DNA from: Liolophura sinensis
Taxonomy: Eukaryota; Mollusca; Polyplacophora; Chitonida; Chitonidae
NCBI RefSeq assembly: GCF_032854445.1
Contig: NW_027018126.1
Span: 1-64,000 of the forward strand
Direction of reading: 5' to 3'
DNA: 64,000 nucleotides
Below, piece after piece: positions 1 to 10,900 of this stretch. A program made the position numbers and the translations under genes. Positions within the stretch are counted from its first letter, which is position 1. Each line of letters starts with the position of its first letter. Under the pieces are notes generated by a model. The model saw only the letters and a list, made by a program, of their open reading frames with translations. It did not search any database and was not told the origin of the DNA.

Positions 1-3000
1 ATTGAGATTGTCTTGCACTTAGAAGTAAGGCAATTGCTGGGTGAGTTAAATGGGCATGGCCCAAAGATTTGTCGTCTTCTGGGCTACCGAAGGGCACATA
101 ACTTATAGTCAAAAGTTGAATATAGTAATGACCAGTCGCGATGGTACAGAGTACAGTGTAGCCGGTTTCAATAAACAAAAACACCAGGCAAAAATGCAAA
201 AGTGGAAAAACTGTTCCAGTGCAACTAGTAAGAGGCTAATCCGACGTATTTTGTGACGAGAATTTGAATGGTGCAATCCCCGTTGCTCTCCTACCAATAC
301 TTTTGGCTGTAGCGACAATTGAATGATCATTTATGTCATAATCACGTGCGTAGCAACGGCTCTTACTCCATGGAAACCAGGGATATTTGCAATTTTTCAA
401 CAGCTGCCGATGCCTGGCTCAATTCCGCATCTTTTGGCACCTTACTGAAGTGGGTCAGTGTTCAGTTGTACTTTTTACAGCAGACTGTATCAAGTACCTT
501 GTGTTTTTCACGTACAAATGGTGTGGTTTTTTCTTTACGTAGATAAAGACATTGAGATTGTTTTCGACTTAGAAGTAAGGCAATTGCTGGGTGAGTTAAA
601 TGGGCCTTAGCCCAAAGATTTGACGTCTTCTGGGTTAAAGAAGGGCACATAACATATAGTCAAAAGTTGAATATAGTAATGACCAGTCGCGATGGTACAT
701 AGTACTGTGTAGCCGATTTCAATTAACAAAAAGACCAGGCAAAAATGCAAAATTGGAAAAATTGTTCCAGTGCTGCTGACAAGAGGCTAATCCGACGTAT
801 TTTGTGACGACAAATCGAATGGTGCAAACCCGCGTTGCCTCTCCGACAATACTTTTGGCTGTAGCGACAATTGAATGATCATTGATGTCATAATCACGTG
901 CCCCGCAACGGCTCTTACTCCATGGAAACTAGGGATATTTGCAATTTTTTAACAGCTGCCGATGCCTGGCCCAATTCCGCATCTTTTGGCACCTTATAAA
1001 TGTGGGTCAGTGTTTAGTTGTACTTTTTACAGCAGACTGTATCAAGTACCTTGTGTTTTTTATGTACAAATGGTCTGGTTTTTCTACACGTAGATAAAGA
1101 CATTGAGATTGTCTTGCACTTAGAAGTAAGGCAATTGCTGGTGAGTTAAATGGGCTTGGCCCAAAGATTTGTCGTCTTCTGGGCTACGAAGGGCACATAA
1201 CTTATAGTCAAAAGTTGAAGTAATGACCAGTAGCGATTGTTACAGAGTACAGTGTAGCCGATTTCAATTAACAAAAAGATCAGGTAAAAATTGCAAAAGT
1301 GGAAAAACTGTTCCAGTGCTACTAGTAAGAGGCTAATCCGACGTATTTTGTGGCGAGAAATCGAATGGTGCAAACCGCGCTGCTCTCTGACCAATACTTT
1401 TGGCTGTAGAAACAATTGAATGATCATTGATGTCATAATCACGTGCGTAGCAACGGCTCTTACTCCATGGAAACCAGGGAAATTTGCAATTTTTCAACAG
1501 CTGCCGATGCCTGGCCCAATTCCGCATCTTTTGGCACCTTATAAATGTGGGTCAGTGTTTAGTTGTACTTTTTACAGCAGACTGTATCAAGTACCTTGTG
1601 TTTTTTATGTACAAATGGTCTGGTTTTTCTACACGTAGATAAAGACATTGAGATTGTCTTGGACTTAGAAAAAAGACAATTGCTGGGTGAGTTAAATGGG
1701 CTTAGCCCAAAGATTTGAGGTCTTCTGGGCTACCGAAGGGCACATAACTTATAGTCAAAAGTTGAATATAGTAATGACCAGTCGCGATTGTACAGAGTAC
1801 AGTGTAGCCGATTTCAATTGACAAAAATACCAGGCAAAAATGCAAAAGTGGGAAAAACTGTTCCCGTGCTGCTGGTAAGAGGCTAATCCGACGTATTTTG
1901 TGACGAGAAATCGAATGGTGCAAACCGCGTTGCTCTCCGACCAATACTTTGGCTGTAGTGACAATTGAATGATCATTGATGTCATATTCACGTTGCCCAG
2001 CAACGTCTCTACTCCATGGAAACCAGGGATATTTGCAATTTTTTAACAGCTGCCGATGCCTGGCCCAATTCCGCATCTTTAGGCACCTTATTCATGTGGG
2101 TCTGTGGTCAGTTGAACTTTTTACAGCAGACTTGTATCAAGTACCTTGTGTTTTTTATGTACAAATGGTGTGGTTTTTTCTACACGTAGATAAAGACATT
2201 GAGATTGTCTTGCACTTAGAAGTAAGACAATTGGCTGGGTGAGTTAAATGGGCTTAGCCCAAAGATTTGTCGTCTTCTGGGCTACCGAAGGGCACATAAC
2301 TTATAGTCAAAAGTTGAATATAGTAATGACCAGTAGCGATTGTACAGAGTACAGTGTAGCCGATTTTCAATTAACAAAAAGACCAGGTAAAAATGCAAAA
2401 GTGGAAAAACTGTTCCAGTGCTACTAGTAAGAGGCTAATCCGACGTATTTTGTGGCGAGAAATCGAATGGTGCAAACCGCGCTGCTCTCTGACCAATACT
2501 TTTGGCTGTAGAAACAATTGAATGATCATTGATGTCATAATCACGTGCGTAGCAACGGCTCTTACTCCATGGAAACCAGGGAAATTTGCAATTTTTCAAC
2601 AGCTGCCGATGCCTGGCTCAATACCGCATCTTTTGGCACCTTACTGAAGTGGGTCAGTGTTCAGTTGTACTTTTTACAGCACACTGTATCAAGTACCTTG
2701 TGTTTTTCACGTACAAATGGTGTGGTTTTTCTACACGTAGATAAAGACCTTGAGATTGTCTTGGACTTAGAAATAAGACAATTGCTGGGTGAGTTAAATG
2801 GGCTTGGCCCAAAGATTTCAGGTCTTCTGGGCTACCGAAGGGCACATAACTTACAGTCAATAGTTGAATATAGTAATGACCAGTCGCGATTGTACAGAGT
2901 ACAGTGTAGCCGGTTTCAATTAACAAAAAGACCAGGCAAAAATGCAAAAGTGGTAAAACTGTTCCAGTGCAGCTGGTAAGAGGCTAATCCGACGTATTTT

Positions 3001-4150
3001 GTGACGAGAAATCGAATGGTGCAAACCGCGTTGCTCTCCAACCAATACTTTTGGCTGTAGCGACAATTGAATGATCATTGATGTCATAATCACGTGCGTA
3101 GCAACGGCTCTTACTCCATGGAAACCAGGGAAATTTGCAATTTTTCAACAGCTGCCGATGCCTGGCCCAATTCCGCATCTTTTGGCACCTTATAAATGTG
3201 GGTCAGTGTTCAGTTGTACTTTTTACAGCAGACTGTATCAAGTACCTTGTGTTTTTTTATGTACAAATGGTCTGGTTTTTCTACACGTAGATAAAGACAT
3301 TGAGATTGTCTTAGACTTAGAAGTAAGACAATTGCTGGGTGAGTTAAATGGGCTTAGCCCAAAGATTTGACGTCTTCTGGGCTACCGAAGGGCACATAAC
3401 TTATAGTCAAAAGTTGAATATAGTAATGACCAGTCGCGATTGTACAGAGTACAGTGTAGCCGATTTCAATTAACAAAAAGACCAGGTAAAAATGCAAAAG
3501 TGGAAAAACTGTTCCAGTGCTGCTGGTAAGAGGCTAATCCGACGTATTTTGTGACGAGAAATCGAATGGTGCAAACCGCGTTGCTCTCCGACCAATACTT
3601 TTGGCTGTAGTGACAATTGAATGATCATTGATGTCATAATCACGTGCCCAGCAACGGCTCTTACTCCATGGAAACCAGGGATATTTGCAATTTTTTAACA
3701 GCTGCCGATGCCTGGCCCAATTCCGCATCTTTTGGCACCTTATAAATGTGGGTCAGTGTTTAGTTATACTTTTTACAGCAGACTGTATCAAGTACCTTGT
3801 GTTTTTTATGTACAAATGGTGTGGTTTTTCTACACGTAGATAAAGACATTGAGATTGTCTTGGACTTAGAAATAAGACAATTGCTGGGTGAGTTAAATGG
3901 GCTTAGCCCAAAGATTTGAGGTCTTCTGGGCTACCGAAGGGCACATAACTTATAGTCAAAAGTTGAATATAGTAATGACCAGTCGCGATTGTACAGAGTA
4001 CAGTGTAGCCGTTTTCAATTAACAAAAAGACCAGGTAAAAATGCAAAATGGAAAAAATGTTCCAGTGCTGCTGGTAAGAGGCTAATCCGACGTATTTTGT
4101 GACGAGAAATCGAATGGTGCAAACCGCGTTGCTCTCCGACCAATACTTTT
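1..4150 (+). repeat. Left array segment, mixed A, B and C units
   Basis: Unit anchors are at 236, 787, 1333, 1883, 2435, 2984, 3534 and 4082. The first 235 bases are the tail of a unit cut by the window edge. Variants alternate without one clear multimer: A-like after 236, 2435 and 4082, B-like after 787, 1333, 2984 and 3534, and C-like after 1883. The first unit carries GAGAATTTGAATGG (258-271), which otherwise appears only near 57953 and 59600, so this end shares an uncommon variant with the far right of the window. Units near 1333 and 2435 share GTAGAAACAATTG (1406 and 2508), which points to a local two-unit duplication. Confidence 0.9.
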
Positions 4151-4970
4151 GGCTGTAGTGACAATTGAATGATCATTTATGTCATAATCACGTGCCCAGC
4201 AACGACTCTTACTCCATGGAAACCAGGGAAATTTGCAATTTTTCAACAGCTGCCGATGCCTGGCTCAATTCCGCATCTTTTGGCACCTTACTGAAGTGGG
4301 TCAGTGTTCAGTTGTACTATTTACAGCAGACTGTATCAAGTACCTTGTGTTTTTTATGTACAAATGGTGTGGTTTTTCTACACGTAGATAAAGACATTGA
4401 GATTGTCTTGGACTTAGAAATAAGACAATTGCTGGGTGAGTTAAATGGGCTTGGCCCAAAGATTTCAGGTCCTCTGGGCTACCGAAGGGCACATAACTTA
4501 TAGTCAATAGTTGAATATAGTAATGACCCGTCGCGATTGTACAGAGTACAGTGTAGCCGGTTTCAATTAACAAAAAGACCAGGCAAAAATGCAAAAGTGG
4601 TAAAACTGTTCCAGTGCAGCTGGTAGGAGGCTAATCCGACGTATTTTGTGACGAGAAATCGAATGGTGCAAACCGCGTTGCTCTCCAACCAATACTTTTG
4701 GCTGTAGCGACAATTGAATGATCATTGATGTCATAATCACGTGCGTAGCAACGGCTCTTACTCCATGGAAACCAGGGAAATTTGCAATTTTTCAACAGCT
4801 GCCGATGCCTGGCCCAATTCCGCATCTTTTGGCACCTTACTGAAGTGGGTCAGTGTTCAGTTGTACTTTTTACAGCAGACTGTATCAAGTACCCTTGTGT
4901 CTTTTATGTACAAATGGTCTGGTTTTTCTACACGTAGATAAAGACATTGAGATTGTCTTGCACTTAGAAG
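4151..4970 (+). repeat. Copy 1 of an ~820-bp near-identical segment
   Basis: This stretch, with anchor 4631, matches 7996-8815 almost base for base. Shared rare variants include TGACCCGTCGCG (4524 and 8368), CTGGTAGGAGG (4620 and 8464) and TTGTACTATTTACAG. The difference I see is one extra C at about 4892. The spacing is 3844 bp, or seven units. Beyond both ends the two loci diverge into different variant classes. The pattern fits a short recombination or gene-conversion tract between registers seven units apart. Confidence 0.85.
4165..4503 (+). other. Recurrent plus-strand open frame, A-unit form, probably non-coding
   Basis: A 112-codon ATG-to-stop frame lies within one unit. The same frame recurs at 7460-7798 and, identically, at 8009-8347, and as 103-codon forms at 45404, 45953, 48698, 54203 and 63523. 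It contains the segment HVDKDIEIVLDLE near its middle to C-terminal part. I recognise no domain, signal peptide or family. In B units the frame is closed by GTTCAGTTG changing to GTTTAGTTG (in-frame TAG), and often by TTTCAG changing to TTTGAC. No promoter or Kozak support is evident and substitutions do not look synonymous-biased by eye. I regard it as a chance frame of the repeat. Confidence 0.3.
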
Positions 4971-6915
4971 TAAGACAATTGCTGGGTGAGTTAAATGGGC
5001 TTAGCCGAAAGATTTGACGTCTTCTGGGCTACCGAAGGGCACATAACTTATAGTCAAAAGTTGAATATAGTAATGACCAGTCGCGATTGTACAGAGTACA
5101 GTGTAGCCGATTTCAATTAACAAAAAGACCAGGTAAAGATGCAAAAGTGCACAAACTGTTCCAGTGGTGCTGGTAAGAGGCTAATCCGACGTATTTTGTG
5201 ACGAGAAATCGAATGGTGCAAACCGCGTTGCTCTCCGACCAATACTTTTGGCTGTAGTGACAATTGAATGATCATTGATGTCATAATCACGTGCGTAGCA
5301 ACGGCTCTTACTCCATGGAAACCAGGGATATTTGCAATTTTTTAACAGCTGCCGATGCCTGGCCCAATTCTGCATCTTTTGGCACCTTATAAATGTGGGT
5401 CAGTGTTTAGTTGTACTTTTTACAGCAGACTGTATCAAGTACCTTGTGTTTTTTATGTACAAATGGTCTGGTTTTTCTACACGTAGATAAGGACATTGAG
5501 ATTGTCTTGCACTTAGAAGTAAGACAATTGCTGGGTGAGTTAAATGGGCTTAGCCGAAAGATTTGACGTCTTCTGGGCTACCGAAGGGCACATAACTTAT
5601 AGTCAAAAGTTGAATATAGTAATGACCAGTCGCGATTGTACAGAGTACAGTGTAACCGATTTCAATTAACAAAAAGACCAGGTAAAGATGCAAAAGTGGA
5701 CAAACTGTTCCAGTGGTGCTGGTAAGAGGCTAATCCGACGTATTTTGTGGCGAGAAATCAAATGGTGCAAACCGCGTTGCTCTCTGACCAATACTTTTGG
5801 CTGTAGAGACAATTGAATGATGATTTATGTCATATTCACGTGCCCAGCAACGGCTCTTACTCCATGGAAACCAGGGATATTTGCAATTTTTTAACAGCTG
5901 CCGATGCCTGGCCCAATTCCGCATCTTTAGGCACCTTATTCATGTGGGCCTGTGGTCAGTTGAAACTTTTTACAGCAGACTGTATCAAGTACCTTGTGTT
6001 TTTTATGTACAAATGGTCTGGTTTTTCTACACGTAGATAAAGACATTGAGATTGTCTTGCACTTAGAAGTAAGACAATTGCTGGGTGAGTTAAATGGGCT
6101 TAGCCCAAAGATTTGAAGTCTTCTGGGCTACCGAAGGGCACATAACTTATAGTCAAAAGTTGAATATAGTAATGACCAGTCGCGATTGTACAGAGTACAG
6201 TGTAGCCGATTTCAATTAAGAAAAAAGACCAGGTAAAAATGCAAAAGTGGAAAAACTGTTCAGTGCTGCTGGTAAGAGGCTAATCCGACGTATTTTGTGA
6301 CGAGAAATCGAATGGTGCAAACCGCGTTGATCTCCGACCAATACTTTTGGCTGTAGTGACAATTGAATGATCATTGATGTCATAATCACGTGCCCAGCAA
6401 CGGCTCTTACTCCATGGAAACCAGGGATATTTGCAATTTTTTAACAGCTGCCGATGCCTGGCCCAATTCCGCATCTTTTGGCACCTTATAAATGTGGGTC
6501 AGTGTTTAGTTGTACTTTTTACAGCAGACTGTATCAAGTACCTTGTGTTTTTTATGTACAAATGGTGTGGTTTTTCTACACGTAGATAAAGACATTGAGA
6601 TTGTCTTGCGCTTAGAAGTAAGACAATTGCTGGGTGAGTTAAATGGGCTTAGCCCAAAGATTTGACGTCTTCTGGGCTACCGAAGGGCACATAACTTATA
6701 GTCAAAAGTTGAATATAGTAATGACCAGTCGCGATTGTACAGAGTACAGTGTAGCCGATTTCAATTAACAAAAAGACCAGGTAAAGATGCAAAAGTGCAC
6801 AAACTGTTCCAGTGGTGCTGGTAAGAGGCTAATCCGACGTATTTTGTGACGAGAAATCGAATGGTGCAAACCGCGTTGCTCTCCGACCAATACTTTTGGC
6901 TGTAGTGACAATTGA
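4971..6915 (+). repeat. C-R-G trimer segment, copy 1
   Basis: Anchors are 5181 (G), 5730 (C, with TGATGATTTATGTC at 5819), 6280 (R) and 6829 (G in its left half, then A-like). The rare block AAAAGTGCACAAACTG occurs before both G units, three units apart. The same order of variants recurs at 15.1-17.8 kb and 28.3-31.0 kb, so this is one copy of a trimeric higher-order repeat of about 1647 bp. Confidence 0.8.
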
Positions 6916-8815
6916 ATGATCATTGATGTCATAATCACGTGCGTAGCAACGGCTCTTACTCCATGGAAACCAGGGAAATTTGCAATTTTTCAACAGCTGC
7001 CGATGCCTGGCTCAATACCGCATCTTTGGCACCTTACTGAAGTGGGTCAGTGTTCAGTTGTACTTTTTACAGCACACTGTATCAAGTACCTTGTGTTTTT
7101 CACGTACAAATGGTGTGGTTTTTCTACACGTAGATAAAGACCTTGAGATTGTCTTGGACTTAGAAATAAGACAATTGCTGGGTGAGTTAAATGGGCTTGG
7201 CCCAAAGATTTGTCGTCTTCTGGGCTACCGAAGGGCACATAACTTATAGTCAAAAGTTGAATATAGTAATGACCAGTCGCAATTGTAAAGAGTACAGTGT
7301 AGTCGATTTCAATTAACAAAAAGACCAGGCAAAAATACAAAAGTGGAAAAAATGTTCCAGTGCTGCTGGTAAAAGGCTAATCCGACGTATTTTGTGACGA
7401 GAAATCGAATGGTGCAAACCGCGTTGCTCTCCGACCAATACTTTTGGCTGTAGTGACAATTGAATGATCATTTATGTCATAATCACGTGCCCAGCAACGG
7501 CTCTTACTCCATGGAAACCAGGGAAATTTGCAATTTTTCAACAGCTGCCGATGCCTGGCTCAATTCCGCATCTTTTGGCACCTTACTTAAGTGGGTCAGT
7601 GTTCAGTTGTACTTTTTACAGCAGACTGTATCAAGTACCTTGTGTTTTTCACGTACAAATGGTCTGGTTTTTCTACACGTAGATAAAGACATTGAGATTG
7701 TCTTGCACTTAGAAGTAAGGCAATTGCTGGGTGAGTTAAATGGGCTTGGCCCAAAGATTTGTCGTTTTCTGGGCTACCGAAGGGCACATAACTTATAGTC
7801 AAAAGTTGAATATAGTAATGACCAGTCGCAATTGTAAAGAGTACAGTGTAGTCGATTTCAATTAACAAAAAGACCAGGCAAAAATACAAAAGTGGAAAAA
7901 ATGTTCCAGTGCTGCTGGTAAGAGGCTAATCCGACGTATTTTGTGACGAGAAATCGAATGGTGCAAACCGCGTTGCTCTCCGACCAATACTTTTGGCTGT
8001 AGTGACAATTGAATGATCATTTATGTCATAATCACGTGCCCAGCAACGACTCTTACTCCATGGAAACCAGGGAAATTTGCAATTTTTCAACAGCTGCCGA
8101 TGCCTGGCTCAATTCCGCATCTTTTGGCACCTTACTGAAGTGGGTCAGTGTTCAGTTGTACTATTTACAGCAGACTGTATCAAGTACCTTGTGTTTTTTA
8201 TGTACAAATGGTGTGGTTTTTCTACACGTAGATAAAGACATTGAGATTGTCTTGGACTTAGAAATAAGACAATTGCTGGGTGAGTTAAATGGGCTTGGCC
8301 CAAAGATTTCAGGTCCTCTGGGCTACCGAAGGGCACATAACTTATAGTCAATAGTTGAATATAGTAATGACCCGTCGCGATTGTACAGAGTACAGTGTAG
8401 CCGGTTTCAATTAACAAAAAGACCAGGCAAAAATGCAAAAGTGGTAAAACTGTTCCAGTGCAGCTGGTAGGAGGCTAATCCGACGTATTTTGTGACGAGA
8501 AATCGAATGGTGCAAACCGCGTTGCTCTCCAACCAATACTTTTGGCTGTAGCGACAATTGAATGATCATTGATGTCATAATCACGTGCGTAGCAACGGCT
8601 CTTACTCCATGGAAACCAGGGAAATTTGCAATTTTTCAACAGCTGCCGATGCCTGGCCCAATTCCGCATCTTTTGGCACCTTACTGAAGTGGGTCAGTGT
8701 TCAGTTGTACTTTTTACAGCAGACTGTATCAAGTACCTTGTGTCTTTTATGTACAAATGGTCTGGTTTTTCTACACGTAGATAAAGACATTGAGATTGTC
8801 TTGCACTTAGAAGTA
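6916..8815 (+). repeat. A-type segment, with copy 2 of the ~820-bp tract
   Basis: Anchors are 7377, 7926 and 8475. The units before 7377 and 7926 both carry CGCAATTGTAAAGAGTAC (7278 and 7827), a variant I found nowhere else, so they are recent tandem duplicates. From 7996 to 8815 the sequence repeats 4151-4970. Most units here have ACTGAAGTGGG and CAGTTGTAC and therefore keep a longer plus-strand open frame than the core units. Confidence 0.85.
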
Positions 8816-10900
8816 AGGCAATTGCTGGGTGAGTTAAATGGGCTTAGCCCAAAGATTTGAAGTCTTCTGGGCTACCGAAGGGCACATAACTTATAGTCAA
8901 AAGTTGAATATAGTAATGACCAGTCGCGATTGTACAGAGTACAGTGTAGCCGATTTCAATTAAGAAAAAGACCAGGTAAAAATGCAAAAGTGGAAAAACT
9001 GTTCCAGTGCTGCTGGTAAGAGGCTAATCCGACGTATTTTGTGACGAGAAACCGAATGTGCAAACCGCGTTGATCTCCGACCAATACTTTTGGCTGTAGT
9101 GACAATTGAATGATCATTGATGTCATAATCACGTGCCCAGCAACGGCTCTTACTCCATGGAAACCAGGGATATTTGCAATTTTTTAACAGCTGCCGATGC
9201 CTGGCCCAATTCCGCATCTTTTGGCACCTTATAAATGTGGGTCAGTGTTTAGTTGTACTTTTTACAGCAGACTGTATCAAGTACCTTGTGTTTTTTATGT
9301 ACAAATGGTGTGGTTTTTCTACACGTAGATAAAGACATTGAGATTGTCTTGCACTTAGAAGTAAGACAAATGCTGGGTGAGTTAAATGGGCTTAGCCCAA
9401 AGATTTGACGTCTTCTGGGCTACCGAAGGGCACATAACTTATAGTCAAAAGTTGAATATAGTAATGACCAGTCGCGATTGTACAGAGTACAGTGTAGCCG
9501 ATTTCAATTAACAAAAAGACCAGGTAAAGATGCAAAAGTGGAAAAACTGTTCCAGTGCTACTAGTAAGAGGCTAATCCGACGTATTTTGTGGCGAGAAAT
9601 CGAATGGTGCAAACCGCGTTGCTCTCTGACCAATACTTTTGGCTGTAGAGACAATTGAATGATCATTTATGTCATAATCACGTGCCCAGTAACGGCTCTT
9701 ACTCCATGGAAACCAGGGATATTTGCAATTTTTTAACTGCTGCCGATGCCTGGCCCAATTCCGCATCTTTTGGCACCTTATAAATGTGGGTCAGTGTTCA
9801 GTTGTACTTTTTACAGCAGACTGTATCAAGTACCTTGTGTTTTTTATGTACAAATGGTCTGGTTTTTCTACACGTAGATAAAGACATTGAGATTGTCTTA
9901 GACTTAGAAGTAAGACAATTGCTGGGTGAGTTAAATGGGCTTAGCCCAAAGATTTGACGTCTTCTGGGCTACCGAAGGGCACATAACTTATAGTCAAAAG
10001 TTGAATATAGTAATGACCAGTCGCGATTGTACAGAGTACAGTGTAGCCGATTTCAATTAACAAAAAGACCAGGTAAAAATGCAAAAGTGGAAAAACTGTT
10101 CCAGTGCTACTAGTAAGAGGCTAATCCGACGTATTTTGTGGCGAGAAATCGAATGGTGCAAACCGCGTTGCTCTCCGACCAATACTTTTGGCTGTAGAGA
10201 CAATTGAATGATCATTTATGTCATAATCACGTGCCCAGTAACGGCTCTTACTCCATGGAAACCAGGGATATTTGGAATTTTTTAACAGCTGCCGATGCCT
10301 GGCCCAATTCCGCATCTTTTGGCACCTTATAAATGTGGGTCAGTGTTTAGTTGTACTTTTTACAGCAGACTGTATCAAGTACCTTGTGTTTTTTATGTAC
10401 AAATGGTCTGGTTTTTCTACACGTAGATAAAGACATTGAGATTGTCTTGCACTTAGAAGTAAGACAATTGCTGGGTGAGTTAAATGCGCTTAGCCCAAAG
10501 ATTTGACGTCTTCTGGGCTACCGAAGGGCACATAACTTATAGTCAAAAGTTGAATATAGTAATGACCAGTCGCGATTGTACAGAGTATAGTGTAGCCGAT
10601 TTCAATTAACAAAAAGACCAGGTAAAAATGCAAAAGTGGAAAAACTGTTCCAGTGCTGCTGGTAAGAGGCTAATCCGACGTATTTTGTGACGAGAAATCG
10701 AATGGTGCAAACCGCGTTGCTCTCCGACCAATACTTTTGGCTGTAGTGACAATTGAATGATCATTGATGTCATAATCACGTGCCCAGCAACGGCTCTTAC
10801 TCCATGGAAACCAGGGATATTTGCAATTTTTTAACAGCTGCCGATGCCTGGCCCAATTCCGCATCTTTTGGCACCTTATAAATGTGGGTCAGTGTTTAGT
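8816..10900 (+). repeat. Start of the homogeneous core: R, T, T, D units
   Basis: Anchors are 9024 (R, GATCTCC), 9572 (T), 10121 (T, with TTTGGAATTTTTTAAC at 10272) and 10670 (D). The marker AAATGCGCTTAGCCC at 10482 recurs near 22062 together with the TTTGGAATT variant. This piece and 21.1-22.5 kb are therefore homologous at a spacing of 21 units plus about 50 bp of small insertions. From here rightward, B-type sequence replaces A-type. Confidence 0.8.

Noticed and set aside
8145-8438. 97-codon minus-strand frame with a hydrophobic, signal-peptide-like start (LVFLLIE)
   Set aside because: It occurs in many units only because the units are near copies, is broken by common variants elsewhere and lies antisense to the plus-strand frame. 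No promoter or homology is recognised.
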